A stretch of 35,524 nt of DNA from an uncultured Collinsella sp. (GTDB lineage: Bacteria > Actinomycetota > Coriobacteriia > Coriobacteriales > Coriobacteriaceae): assembly GCA_949287065.1 (NCBI GenBank), contig CASEEV010000059.1:1-35524 (forward strand). Reading direction: 5' to 3'. The first letter of the stretch is position 1. Every line of letters starts with the position of its first letter. Below the pieces are notes generated by a model. The model did no database searches and was not told the DNA's origin. It worked only from the letters and a program-made list of their open reading frames with translations. Shown here piece after piece: positions 14,572-22,654 of this stretch. A program made the translations under genes and the position numbers.

Positions 14572-17500
14572 ATGGCGACGACGATCAACGAGTTGGTGAC
14601 GCGTTACTATACGACCGAGCTGGAGAGCCACCCCGACTGGACGGTTTACGATCTCTTTGAGTGGGAAAAGCGCGATGTCCATTTGACCGACTACAAGTCG
14701 GGCCGCGTGCTATGCGACATGCACGACGTCGAGTTCCCTGCCGGATACTCCCAGAACGCGGTCGACATCATCGCGTCGAAGTACTTCCGCAAGGCAGGTG
14801 TGCCGGGGACGGAGCACGAGGTGTCCATGCGCCAGGTTGCCCACCGTATGGTCGACTTCTGGGTGGCAGCGCTTGTTGAAGAAGGGCTTATCGAGGAGGG
14901 CGCCCAGAGCGAGGTCCTGTACGACGAGCTCGTGTACCTTTTGCTCGACCAGCGCTTTGCTCCCAACTCGCCGCAATGGTTCAACACGGGCATCAAGCGC
15001 GCCTACGGCATCTCGGGAGGTCCGTCTGAGCTTTACTACTACGATCCTGAGGTAGGCGAGGTTGTCAAGTCTCCCGACACCTATACGCGCACCCAGGCAA
15101 GCGCCTGCTTCATCGTCTCCATTCGCGACACGCTTCTCGGCGCGCACTCTATCTCCGAGGAGTACGTAACCGAGACCAAGCTGTTCCGCGGCGGCTCGGG
15201 CACGGGCACCAACTTCTCACCGCTGCGCGCCGAAGGGGAGAAGCTCTCGGGAGGCGGCGTTTCGAGCGGTCTCATGAGTTTCCTCAAGGGCTTCGACCGC
15301 AATGCGGGCGCTATCAAGAGCGGAGGCACGACGCGTCGCGCCGCCAAGATGGTGTGCCTGGACATCGACCATCCCGACATCGAAGAGTTCATCACCTGGA
15401 AGGCCAAGGAAGAGGACAAGGCCCTCGCCCTCATGAAGATGGGCTACGACGGCGACATCAACGGCGAGGCGTACGCTACCGTGTCGGGCCAGAATTCCAA
15501 CAACTCGGTGCGCATCGACAACGAGTTCATGCAGAAGGTCGTGAACCTGCCCGAGGATCCGGACGCCACCTTTATGCTCAAGGGGCGCGTCGACCGTTCG
15601 AAGGATCGCGAGGTCTCGGTTTCGCATCTGTGGGACGTCTTCAACGAGAGCGCTTGGCGTTGTGCTGATCCTGCTCCGCAGTTCTCCGACACGTTCAACG
15701 AGTGGCACACCTGTCCTGCCGGCGAAGACGGCGTTGTAGGGGCTCCCTACAACCGGCTGAACTCCACGAACCCTTGCGGCGAGTACGCGTTTTTGGATGA
15801 CTCGAGCTGCAACCTTGCCTCCATCAACCTGTACCGCTTCTTTGATCCCCAGGCGGGCGTGTTTGACCTCGAGGGTTACAAACACACCATCGCCACCGTT
15901 CAGCTCGCGCTCGAGGCCTCCATTGTGTGGGGCCAGTTCCCCACCGAGGACATTGCGCGCAAGACCTACCGATTCCGCGCTACGGGCCTCGGGGTGAGCA
16001 ACCTCGCGAGCCTGCTCATGTGCAAGGGGCTCCCGTACGACTCGCGCGAGGCGCGCGCGTATGCGGCTGCGCTGGTGGGCGTGCTGACCGGCTACAGCTA
16101 CGCGACTTCGGCCATCATGGCGCGCAAGGTCGGCGCATTCGAATGCTACGGCATCAACCGTCGTTACATGGAGCGCGTTATCCGCAACCATGCGCGCGTG
16201 GCGGGTGCCCGCACCGACGACTTCGAGAACCTCACCATCAAGCCGCTGACGGTCGATCACGACCTGCTCCTGGCGCTTGGCGAGGACGAGCTTTCGAGCG
16301 CGCTCATCGAGGCATGGACCTACGCCGAGGAGCTCGGCGAACGCTACGGGTACCGCAACGCGCAGGTGAGCGTGCTGGCCCCCACGGGCACCATCTCGTT
16401 TGCCATGGACTGCGGCGCCACGTCCATCGAGCCGTTCTTCAGCCATATGGTCTACAAGAAGCTCATCGGCGGCGGCTTCATGACGCTGGGCAACCCGGTT
16501 ATCGGCGATGCGCTCGCACGTCTCGGCTATACCCCTGACGAGATCGCCGGCATCATGGCATACGTGGAGGAGAGGGACGACAACGGCATGGTCAAAGACG
16601 GCAAGCTCGAGGGCGCGCCGCATCTGCGTCCCGAGCACCTGCCGATCTTCGACACGGCCAATGTATGCGGATCGGGCGAGCGCTACATTGCCCCTCAGGG
16701 GCATGTGCTTATGGTCGCAGCGTTGACGCCGCTTGTCTCGGGCGCCATCTCCAAGACGGTCAACCTGCCCCATACCGCTACCGTGCAGGACTTCAAAGAC
16801 GTTGTCACCCTGGCGTGGCAGACAGGCGTCAAGGGCATCACGCTCTACCGTGACGGCTCCAAGAACGCGCAGCCGCTCAACAACACGCTTGCCGACCAAG
16901 GCGCCTCCGACGATCTTGCCGACCTCTCGTACGCGGCCCTTCTCGACTACGCGCGTTCGGCGCAGAGGGAGCTATCGCACGACCATCGGCCGGCGCACCG
17001 CGAACGCATCATGGGCATTCGCAACGGGCGCACGCATCTCGCACAGATCGACGGCGTCAAGATCTACACCACGGTCAACCGCAACGAGCGCGGCGAGATC
17101 TCGGAGCTCTTTGTCACGACGGACCGCGAAGGCACCACGATCATGGGCCTTCTGAACTCGCTCTCTAAGACGATCTCGGTCATGTTGCAGTACGGCATCC
17201 CTGCCCCGAGCATCTCCAAGATGCTCCGGGGGCAGAAGTACGAGCCGTACGGCTTCGTACAGAGCCATCCCAACATCAAGTACGTCACTTCGATCTCGGA
17301 TCTTATCTCCAAGGTTATCGACATCGAGATGGGCGACTACTCGCGTGTTCAGGTGAAGCCTGTCGGCGCGCCCTCTCCGGCAGATCCCGCCAACGTGGTC
17401 GCGGCGGTCGAAGCGGAGGTCTCGGTATCCGACGGCGATGATGACGACGAGCCCGCCGTGAGCGCCGAGGAGATGACGCGCCTTGTTGCCGCCAAGGAGA

Positions 17501-17706
17501 GCGAGCTGCGCGAGGATGTGGGGGCTATCGACACGCACGACTTCTACACGGCCGCCTTTGTGAGCGAGGCAGCGCGCGATGCCGCTCAGCACGGGGAGCG
17601 TCTCTACGACGGCAGCGTGTGCCCCAACTGTTCAAGCACGCGCATGGTGCAGAACGGCACCTGCAAAGTCTGTCTCGACTGCGGCACCACCACCGGCTGC
17701 AGCTGA
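14572..17706 (+). CDS. nrdJ: Class II (adenosylcobalamin-dependent) ribonucleoside-diphosphate reductase
   Basis: This 1044-residue enzyme reduces ribonucleotides to deoxyribonucleotides in the cytoplasm, using adenosylcobalamin to make the active-site thiyl radical. Visible family features are ASACFIVSI (a redox Cys of the active-site pair), NPCGE at 400-404 on the catalytic loop, and the phosphate-binding PTGTISF from residue 604. A Cys-rich tail has C1017, C1020, C1031, C1034, C1037 and C1043, typical of long NrdJ proteins, where the last cysteines re-reduce the active site. I chose the ATG at 14572 (MATTINEL) with GGGAGAGG at 14562-14569; the frame is open 60 bases further upstream. It is transcribed alone, under the NrdR box, with a terminator at 17742. 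No NrdAB or NrdDG genes are nearby. Confidence 0.95.
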   Translation: MATTINELVTRYYTTELESHPDWTVYDLFEWEKRDVHLTDYKSGRVLCDMHDVEFPAGYSQNAVDIIASKYFRKAGVPGTEHEVSMRQVAHRMVDFWVAALVEEGLIEEGAQSEVLYDELVYLLLDQRFAPNSPQWFNTGIKRAYGISGGPSELYYYDPEVGEVVKSPDTYTRTQASACFIVSIRDTLLGAHSISEEYVTETKLFRGGSGTGTNFSPLRAEGEKLSGGGVSSGLMSFLKGFDRNAGAIKSGGTTRRAAKMVCLDIDHPDIEEFITWKAKEEDKALALMKMGYDGDINGEAYATVSGQNSNNSVRIDNEFMQKVVNLPEDPDATFMLKGRVDRSKDREVSVSHLWDVFNESAWRCADPAPQFSDTFNEWHTCPAGEDGVVGAPYNRLNSTNPCGEYAFLDDSSCNLASINLYRFFDPQAGVFDLEGYKHTIATVQLALEASIVWGQFPTEDIARKTYRFRATGLGVSNLASLLMCKGLPYDSREARAYAAALVGVLTGYSYATSAIMARKVGAFECYGINRRYMERVIRNHARVAGARTDDFENLTIKPLTVDHDLLLALGEDELSSALIEAWTYAEELGERYGYRNAQVSVLAPTGTISFAMDCGATSIEPFFSHMVYKKLIGGGFMTLGNPVIGDALARLGYTPDEIAGIMAYVEERDDNGMVKDGKLEGAPHLRPEHLPIFDTANVCGSGERYIAPQGHVLMVAALTPLVSGAISKTVNLPHTATVQDFKDVVTLAWQTGVKGITLYRDGSKNAQPLNNTLADQGASDDLADLSYAALLDYARSAQRELSHDHRPAHRERIMGIRNGRTHLAQIDGVKIYTTVNRNERGEISELFVTTDREGTTIMGLLNSLSKTISVMLQYGIPAPSISKMLRGQKYEPYGFVQSHPNIKYVTSISDLISKVIDIEMGDYSRVQVKPVGAPSPADPANVVAAVEAEVSVSDGDDDDEPAVSAEEMTRLVAAKESELREDVGAIDTHDFYTAAFVSEAARDAAQHGERLYDGSVCPNCSSTRMVQNGTCKVCLDCGTTTGCS

Positions 17707-17741
17707 TAATAACCGTTAGCGCGCCACAGGGGAGTGAAGCG

Positions 17742-17776
17742 GCGGCCGGTCCTCAGCGGATCGGCCGCGTTGTGTT
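17742..17776 (+). terminator. Terminator after nrdJ
   Basis: An 11-bp GC stem (742-752 with 758-768 of this kilobase, i.e. 17742-17752 and 17758-17768, one G-U pair) has a 5-base loop and is followed by GTTGTGTT. The T tract is interrupted, so efficiency is uncertain. Confidence 0.65.
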
Positions 17777-17806
17777 ACGATGCGCCGGTATGTCGACAGG
17801 AGAGCC

Positions 17807-18469
17807 ATGGCAAACATTGACAAGTCTGTGACGAACGGCGCGCAATCTATGAAGAGGCAGGGGGACGAGGCGCTGGAGCGGGCTCGGGCGGCGGGGCGGC
17901 CCCAGAAGGCCGCTTGGATCCGCCTTGCGGCGATTCTTTTGGGTATCGCACTGGGGGCGCTCGTGTTCTTTGGGCTTGGCGGCGCGGTCGTGCGCGCGTT
18001 TCTCGCCGAGCCGTCACGCGGTGAGGCCGCAGCGAAGGGCCGTGCCGATGCCCAGCGCGCGTCTTCTGCCGACGAAGTGGTCGAGGTGGAGAGCGGCAAA
18101 GCGCGCACGGGTACCCTTACCTACTGGGACCAGTACACGTGCTGGCTTGAGGAGAAGGACGGCACGTGGTCGTTCAGGTACGTTATGGCGCCCGGCACAA
18201 CGGAGGAGACCGCCTTTGAGCTCGCGGGCGCTCCCGTATGCTTTGCGCTGCGTAACAGCTTCTTCTTCGTGGTTCAGAACCTGGCCGAGAAGGACGGATC
18301 GACGAGCTACGAGGTCGTGAGCTACGGCTTCTTCGACGGCGTGGTGCCAACGGTCTTTGCTGAAGGAAGCGGGCGCGTGACGGAGGCTGCGCTTGACGAA
18401 GGCGCGCTCGCGCTGACGCTCGAGGACGGCTCGCATACGCGCGTCGATCTCCCCGCGGCGACGGGCTAG
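17807..18469 (+). CDS. Single-pass membrane protein of unknown function
   Basis: This 220-residue protein has a charged cytoplasmic N-terminus (about 1-36), one membrane helix at about 38-61 and a likely outer domain from about 65 to 220. No motif is recognised; the outer part reads as beta-rich (for example GTLTYWDQYTCWLEEKDG and SFFFVVQNLAEKDG). It lacks the zinc ribbon of the 1286-13633 family. The start is the ATG at 17807 (MANIDKSV) with AGGAGAG at 17798-17804; nine upstream in-frame codons are probably not used. Its stop codon overlaps the stop of the convergent methyltransferase gene by four bases (18466-18469). Confidence 0.72.
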   Translation: MANIDKSVTNGAQSMKRQGDEALERARAAGRPQKAAWIRLAAILLGIALGALVFFGLGGAVVRAFLAEPSRGEAAAKGRADAQRASSADEVVEVESGKARTGTLTYWDQYTCWLEEKDGTWSFRYVMAPGTTEETAFELAGAPVCFALRNSFFFVVQNLAEKDGSTSYEVVSYGFFDGVVPTVFAEGSGRVTEAALDEGALALTLEDGSHTRVDLPAATG

Positions 18470-19374
18470 ATGCTGTCGCTGCGGTGCGGGGGCTCCCAGC
18501 TTATGAACGCCCAGCGCGTCAGGCGCGTGTGATCAAGCGTGTAGCGGCCTTGGAGCCTTCCTTTGGGTCCGGGCTGGCCGGCCTCGTCGTTTGGGACCAT
18601 GTGGTCGGCGAGGTAGTCGCGAAGCTCGTTGATCTTGTTCTCGTGCCCCGGTTCGAGCATGCGCGCAAAGTCGGCGACGCCCTCTTCGAGCGAATCGAAC
18701 GTATCTTTGCGCGGCGACGCTAGGTAGGAGACCTCGGGCGCGCGGCCCATTTGAGCGAGGATGTTGAAGGCGTACAGCCAGTCGATGCTCTCGCCGACCG
18801 AGACGCCGATGGCGTTCATAACCTCGGCGTCGTAGCGCGGCCCTGCGTTGCACGCGAGCGTGACGCAGCAGCGCCTGGTTGCGACGCGGTCGAGCTTCTC
18901 GAGGGCGCCGCGCAGATCGTGCGTGGCGATCGAGCGGGAGGCAAGGGCAACGTCGACGCTGTTCTCGCCGAGGCCCGCATCGTCCCAATCGTCGTCCCAA
19001 GCGAGAAGTACGGGCCTGATGCCCGCTTCGCCTTCGTCGCTCGCGCAGACGCCGGCCTCACGCGCGGCAGCTCTGAGCTCGTCGAGCATGCGCGCCGAGA
19101 AATCGGCGGCTACGACGCGGCAGCCGTCTTTCGCGAGCGGAATGGCGAGCGTTCCCGACCCGCAGCCCATGTCGAGCACGCGCTCGCCGGGCCTGATGCC
19201 GGCGAGCGCGAGAAAATCATGCGCGTAGGGCGAGGTCTCCTTGGGCCTGAAGTGCTTGGCGCGTCTGTCCCACCAGGCGGGATCGTCGGCTTTGCGCCTC
19301 GTCTCTTGCAGTCGCATCCACTCCGCGTTCCAATCGGTGGAGAGGAGGAGCGCGGAGCTGCGATCGACGTTCAC
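18466..19374 (-). CDS. Class I SAM-dependent methyltransferase
   Basis: This 302-residue protein has the Rossmann-fold AdoMet-binding motif I, VLDMGCGSG, at about 66-74. An acidic residue ends the second strand (VVAADFSARML), and the region SVDVALASRSI matches motifs III-IV. The fold is clear but the substrate is not; small-molecule methylation is the commonest role of this shape. The start is a GTG at 19374, only three bases after the stop of the UPF0210 gene, so the two are almost certainly one operon and translationally coupled. No strong ribosome binding site is seen. An internal start at Met20 is possible, giving a 283-residue protein that keeps the motif. Confidence 0.82.
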   Translation of the reverse strand: MNVDRSSALLLSTDWNAEWMRLQETRRKADDPAWWDRRAKHFRPKETSPYAHDFLALAGIRPGERVLDMGCGSGTLAIPLAKDGCRVVAADFSARMLDELRAAAREAGVCASDEGEAGIRPVLLAWDDDWDDAGLGENSVDVALASRSIATHDLRGALEKLDRVATRRCCVTLACNAGPRYDAEVMNAIGVSVGESIDWLYAFNILAQMGRAPEVSYLASPRKDTFDSLEEGVADFARMLEPGHENKINELRDYLADHMVPNDEAGQPGPKGRLQGRYTLDHTRLTRWAFISWEPPHRSDSI

Positions 19375-19377
19375 GGC

Positions 19378-20742
19378 CTAGTTCTTGAGGGAGTTGAGCG
19401 GGGCGGGGAAGTGTCCGCCGCGGTGAGCGAGAACCGTGCCCGCGTGCTCGTTGATGGGCATGACGGGGGCATAGCCCATGAGGCCGCCGTAGTCCAAGCG
19501 GTCGCCGACGCCGTAGCCGATGGCGGGGATAACGCGCACGGCCGTGGTCTTGTTGTTGATGACGCCGATGGCCATCTCGTCGGCGATGAGGCCGGCGATG
19601 GCCTCGACCGTGGTGTCGCCCGGAACCGCGATCATGTCGAGACCGACGGAGCACACGCACGTCATGGCTTCGAGTTTCTCGAGGGTGAGAGCGCCCTTCT
19701 CGGCGGCGGCGATCATATCGGCGTCCTCGGAGACAGGGATGAAGGCGCCCGAAAGGCCGCCCACGCTCGAGCTCGCCATAACGCCGCCCTTTTTGACGCA
19801 GTCGTTGAGCAGGGCGAGCGCGCAGGTGGTGCCAGGGCCGCCGCAGGTGCCGACGCCGATGATCTCGAGGATGCGCGCAACCGAGTCGCCCACGGCGGGC
19901 GTGGGCGCGAGGCTCAGGTCCACGATGCCCTTGGCCACGCCGAGGCGGCGCGAGGCCTCGCGCGCCATGAGCTCGCCGGCGCGCGTGATCTTAAAGCTCG
20001 TCTTCTTGATCTCCTCGGCGACCTCGGTGAAGTCGGCCGTTTCGGGAAGGCGCTCGAGCGCGGCCGCCATAACGCCGGGGCCCGAGACGCCGACGTTGAT
20101 CACGGCGTCCGCCTCGCCGGTGCCGTGAACGGCGCCGGCCATGAAGGGGGAGTCCTCGACCATGTTGGAGAAGACCACGAGCTTGGCCGCTCCGTAGCAT
20201 TGGTTGTCAGCGGTGGCCTCGGCGGTCTTCTTGACGATCTCAGCCATCTTGAGCACGGCGTCCATGTTGATGCCGGCGCGCAGGCTCGCTACGTTGACCG
20301 AGGAGCACACGCGCTCGGTGGCGGCGAGGGCGGTGGGGATGGAGTTCATGAGGCGGCGGTCCGCGTCGCCGATGCCCTTGTGCACCAGGGCCGAGAAGCC
20401 GCCGATGAAGTCGATGCCGATGGTCTGCGCAGCGCGGTCGAGCGCCTGGGCGAGGGGCGTGAGGTCCTCGTCGGAGCACGCCGACGCGATCATGGCGATC
20501 GGGGTGACCGAGACGCGCTTGTTGACGATGGGGATGCCGTACTCGCGGGCCAGGTCGTTGGCAACGGGAACGAGTCGCTCGGCGCGCGAGGTGATGCGGT
20601 CATACACCTTGGTCGCCATGCGCTCGATGCTCTCGTCCGCGCATCCGAGCAGCGAGATGCCCATCGTAGCCGTGCGGATGTCCAAGTGCTGCTCAACAAC
20701 CATGCCGCGCGTCTCGGCGATTTCCTGCGGTGTGATGGCCAT
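19378..20742 (-). CDS. UPF0210 (DUF711, PFL-like) family protein
   Basis: This 454-residue protein matches the UPF0210 family in length and sequence. Examples are [37 protein letters not shown] and the long conserved C-terminal half with [19 protein letters not shown]. The family is distantly related in fold to pyruvate formate-lyase, but its role is not established. It is usually encoded next to a small ACT-domain protein (UPF0237). That partner is absent here and a methyltransferase follows instead. The ATG at 20742 has AGGAG (20749-20753) six bases upstream. An extended -10 candidate, TGC plus TAAAAT, lies at 20822-20830 on the minus strand. It is divergent from the metF operon. Confidence 0.9.
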   Translation of the reverse strand: MAITPQEIAETRGMVVEQHLDIRTATMGISLLGCADESIERMATKVYDRITSRAERLVPVANDLAREYGIPIVNKRVSVTPIAMIASACSDEDLTPLAQALDRAAQTIGIDFIGGFSALVHKGIGDADRRLMNSIPTALAATERVCSSVNVASLRAGINMDAVLKMAEIVKKTAEATADNQCYGAAKLVVFSNMVEDSPFMAGAVHGTGEADAVINVGVSGPGVMAAALERLPETADFTEVAEEIKKTSFKITRAGELMAREASRRLGVAKGIVDLSLAPTPAVGDSVARILEIIGVGTCGGPGTTCALALLNDCVKKGGVMASSSVGGLSGAFIPVSEDADMIAAAEKGALTLEKLEAMTCVCSVGLDMIAVPGDTTVEAIAGLIADEMAIGVINNKTTAVRVIPAIGYGVGDRLDYGGLMGYAPVMPINEHAGTVLAHRGGHFPAPLNSLKN

Positions 20743-20821
20743 GCGATGCTCCTGTTCATATTGGTAGGCGGACGGTCGCCAGCGGCGCTTGCCTGCATGT
20801 GCCGCACGTTGCGTTCAGCCC

Positions 20822-20830
20822 ATTTTAGCA
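20822..20830 (-). promoter_or_regulatory. Candidate extended -10 element for the UPF0210 gene
   Basis: On the minus strand TGCTAAAAT reads as an extended -10 (TG, one base, TAAAAT), about 80 bases before the start codon at 20742. No good -35 box is visible, as is usual with extended -10 promoters. Confidence 0.35.
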
Positions 20831-20986
20831 GCTCCGTCATACGAGGGGCCGAGCTCTCCTGGGCGAGCCGGGGCGTTGCGATCGTGTTTCGGTTTCTGTT
20901 GCTTGGCGCGTGCCCGCAAAAGGCCGATGCGGCTGGGCCATAATACCGTGCAAAGAAGTTTCGCGACCCGGTACAGAGGAGGTCCC

Positions 20987-21859
20987 ATGCGCGTTGACGA
21001 GGTGTTTCGCCTGAGGCGCGAGGAGAAGAAGTGCGCCCTTTCGTTTGAGATGTTCCCGCCCAAGGGGGAGCTCACGCTCGAGCGCGCCCGCGAGGTGGCC
21101 GCGGAGTTCGCGCCGTGCGCGCCCGACTTTGTGAGCGTAACCTACTCGGCAAGCGGGTCGGGAAACGCCGAGGCGACCTCCGCCATTGCTTCGATGATCT
21201 CGGGGGAGTTCGGGGTGAGCTCGGTTGCCCATCTGACGTGCATGGGGCTCAGTCGCTCCGAGCTTGCCGAGAAGATCGACGAGTTTAAGGCGGCGGGCGT
21301 GCAGAACGTGCTTGCGCTGCGCGGCGATCCGGTGCCGGGCCAGCAGGTGCGCGACTACCGCTACGCCAAAGACCTTATTCCCGACTTGGTGGAAGCGGGC
21401 TTCTGCGTGGGCGCGGCGGCCTATCCCGAGGGTCATATTGCCTGCGACGATCTTGACCTCGACGTGGCGCGCCTGAAGGAGAAGCAAGACGCCGGCGCGT
21501 CGTTTTTGGTCACGCAGCTCTGCTTTAGCAGCGAGGAGCTCTACCGATTCCGCGACCGTGCCGAGCGCGCGGGCATAACCGTGCCGGTGACGTACGGCAT
21601 CATGCCTTTCATGAGCAAACAGCAGCTTGAGCGCATGGTGTTCATGTGCGGGGCGTCACTGCCCTCGCCGGTCATCAAGCTTCTCGCCCGTTACGAGGAC
21701 GATCCCGTGGCGCTGCGCCAGGCGGGCATGGATTACGCCTGCCGCCAGATCGAGGACCTCGTCTCCCACGGCGTCGAGGGCGTTCACGTGTACACGATGA
21801 ACCGGCCCGATGTTGCGCGCGTCTGCGCCGGCGCGGTGCCGAGGGTGCCCCGTGGGTAA
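20987..21859 (+). CDS. metF: Methylenetetrahydrofolate reductase
   Basis: This 290-residue flavoprotein reduces 5,10-methylene-THF to 5-methyl-THF, the methyl donor for methionine synthase. The N-terminal signature FEMFPPKGE contains the catalytic Glu21. HLTCMG and VLALRGDP follow, and the C-terminal half has FLVTQLCF and PVTYGIMPFMS. Length matches bacterial MetF. The start is the ATG at 20987 after a strong AGAGGAGG (20975-20982), although the frame stays open 198 bases upstream. A possible -10 box CATAAT lies at 20939-20944. The next gene starts inside its last codons (8-base overlap), so metF, the reactivation protein and metH form one operon. Confidence 0.95.
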   Translation: MRVDEVFRLRREEKKCALSFEMFPPKGELTLERAREVAAEFAPCAPDFVSVTYSASGSGNAEATSAIASMISGEFGVSSVAHLTCMGLSRSELAEKIDEFKAAGVQNVLALRGDPVPGQQVRDYRYAKDLIPDLVEAGFCVGAAAYPEGHIACDDLDLDVARLKEKQDAGASFLVTQLCFSSEELYRFRDRAERAGITVPVTYGIMPFMSKQQLERMVFMCGASLPSPVIKLLARYEDDPVALRQAGMDYACRQIEDLVSHGVEGVHVYTMNRPDVARVCAGAVPRVPRG

Positions 21860-22631
21860 ACGGCGGGCAACGGACGACTGCCGACGCGTAGAGATCGCGC
21901 TGCCCCCACATGCGCTCGCGGCGCGCATAGATCGCGCCGAGATGCTTCGGTACCTGGGTTATTCTGGGCAAGAGATCGCCGACGAGCTCGCCGAGCGGAT
22001 CGAGCGCATCGCTCAGATGTGCGAGGGTGCCTTGGCCCCACGGGGCGCTGCCCGGTGCTTCTGCGTGGTGCCTGCGCCCGACGCCCCCGACGGCGTCCCC
22101 TCGATAGGCCTTGCGGGAACGACGGTGCGCCTGCGCGGCAAGTCGGCGTTTCTCCATCTTAAAGACGCCCGGTTCTGCGCGGTCCTCGCGTGCACGCTCG
22201 GCGCCGAGAGCGAGCGTCGCCTGCACGCCCTTGCTGCGACGGATCCGCTCGGGGCGGCGCTCTTTGACGCGGCGTGTTCCGCCTATGTGGAGGCGGGCGT
22301 GTCGGCGCTCGAGGCCGAGGTCCGGGCTCGGGCGGAGGACGAGGGATATACGATAAACTGGCGCTTTAGCCCGGGGTACGCTGACCTGTCGCTCGACGTG
22401 CAGCCCGATTTGCTCGCAGCGCTCGATGCCGTGCGCGGCCTGGGTATCACCTGCACGTCGTCTCACATGCTCGCTCCGAGCAAGAGCGTGACGGCGTTCG
22501 TAGGCTTGTTCGACGCAGCTCCGGCGGCTGCGGATGCGCCGCACCCTTGCTCGCTGTGCCGCTTGCGCGGAGCGTGCTCTCTGCGCGCCCGCGGCGTGAC
22601 GTGCGCCCACGCGGGCGAGGGCGCCCTTTGA
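21852..22631 (+). CDS. Stand-alone methionine synthase activation-domain protein
   Basis: This 259-residue protein resembles the C-terminal AdoMet-binding domain of full-length MetH. That domain reductively methylates cobalamin when it becomes oxidised. Key parts are FSPGYADLSLDVQ (the AdoMet-binding region), followed by MLAPSKSVTAFVGL, which is very typical of this domain. A Cys-rich tail CSLCRLRGAC is seen in the stand-alone versions found in clostridia and relatives. It starts at a GTG (21852) that overlaps the metF stop, with GAGGG just upstream. It sits between metF and a MetH that lacks this domain, which supports the function strongly. The tail cysteines may bind a metal or a reductase; that is inference. 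Confidence 0.85.
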   Translation: MGKRRATDDCRRVEIALPPHALAARIDRAEMLRYLGYSGQEIADELAERIERIAQMCEGALAPRGAARCFCVVPAPDAPDGVPSIGLAGTTVRLRGKSAFLHLKDARFCAVLACTLGAESERRLHALAATDPLGAALFDAACSAYVEAGVSALEAEVRARAEDEGYTINWRFSPGYADLSLDVQPDLLAALDAVRGLGITCTSSHMLAPSKSVTAFVGLFDAAPAAADAPHPCSLCRLRGACSLRARGVTCAHAGEGAL

Positions 22632-22654
22632 GGTCAAGAAGAGAGGCTCGACGT

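Noticed and set aside
15217..16899. 560-codon open frame on the minus strand inside nrdJ
   Set aside because: It is antisense to a clear NrdJ and has no recognisable motifs or ribosome binding site; long antisense frames are common in GC-rich genes.
18751..20943. 730-codon plus-strand frame
   Set aside because: It lies antisense to the methyltransferase and the well-conserved UPF0210 gene. Its composition (His, Asp, Gly, Ala, Arg repeats) is that of a shadow frame.
20743..20986. Possible SAM, B12 or T-box element before metF
   Set aside because: No conserved core of these RNA elements and no terminator/antiterminator pair is seen in the 244-base gap.
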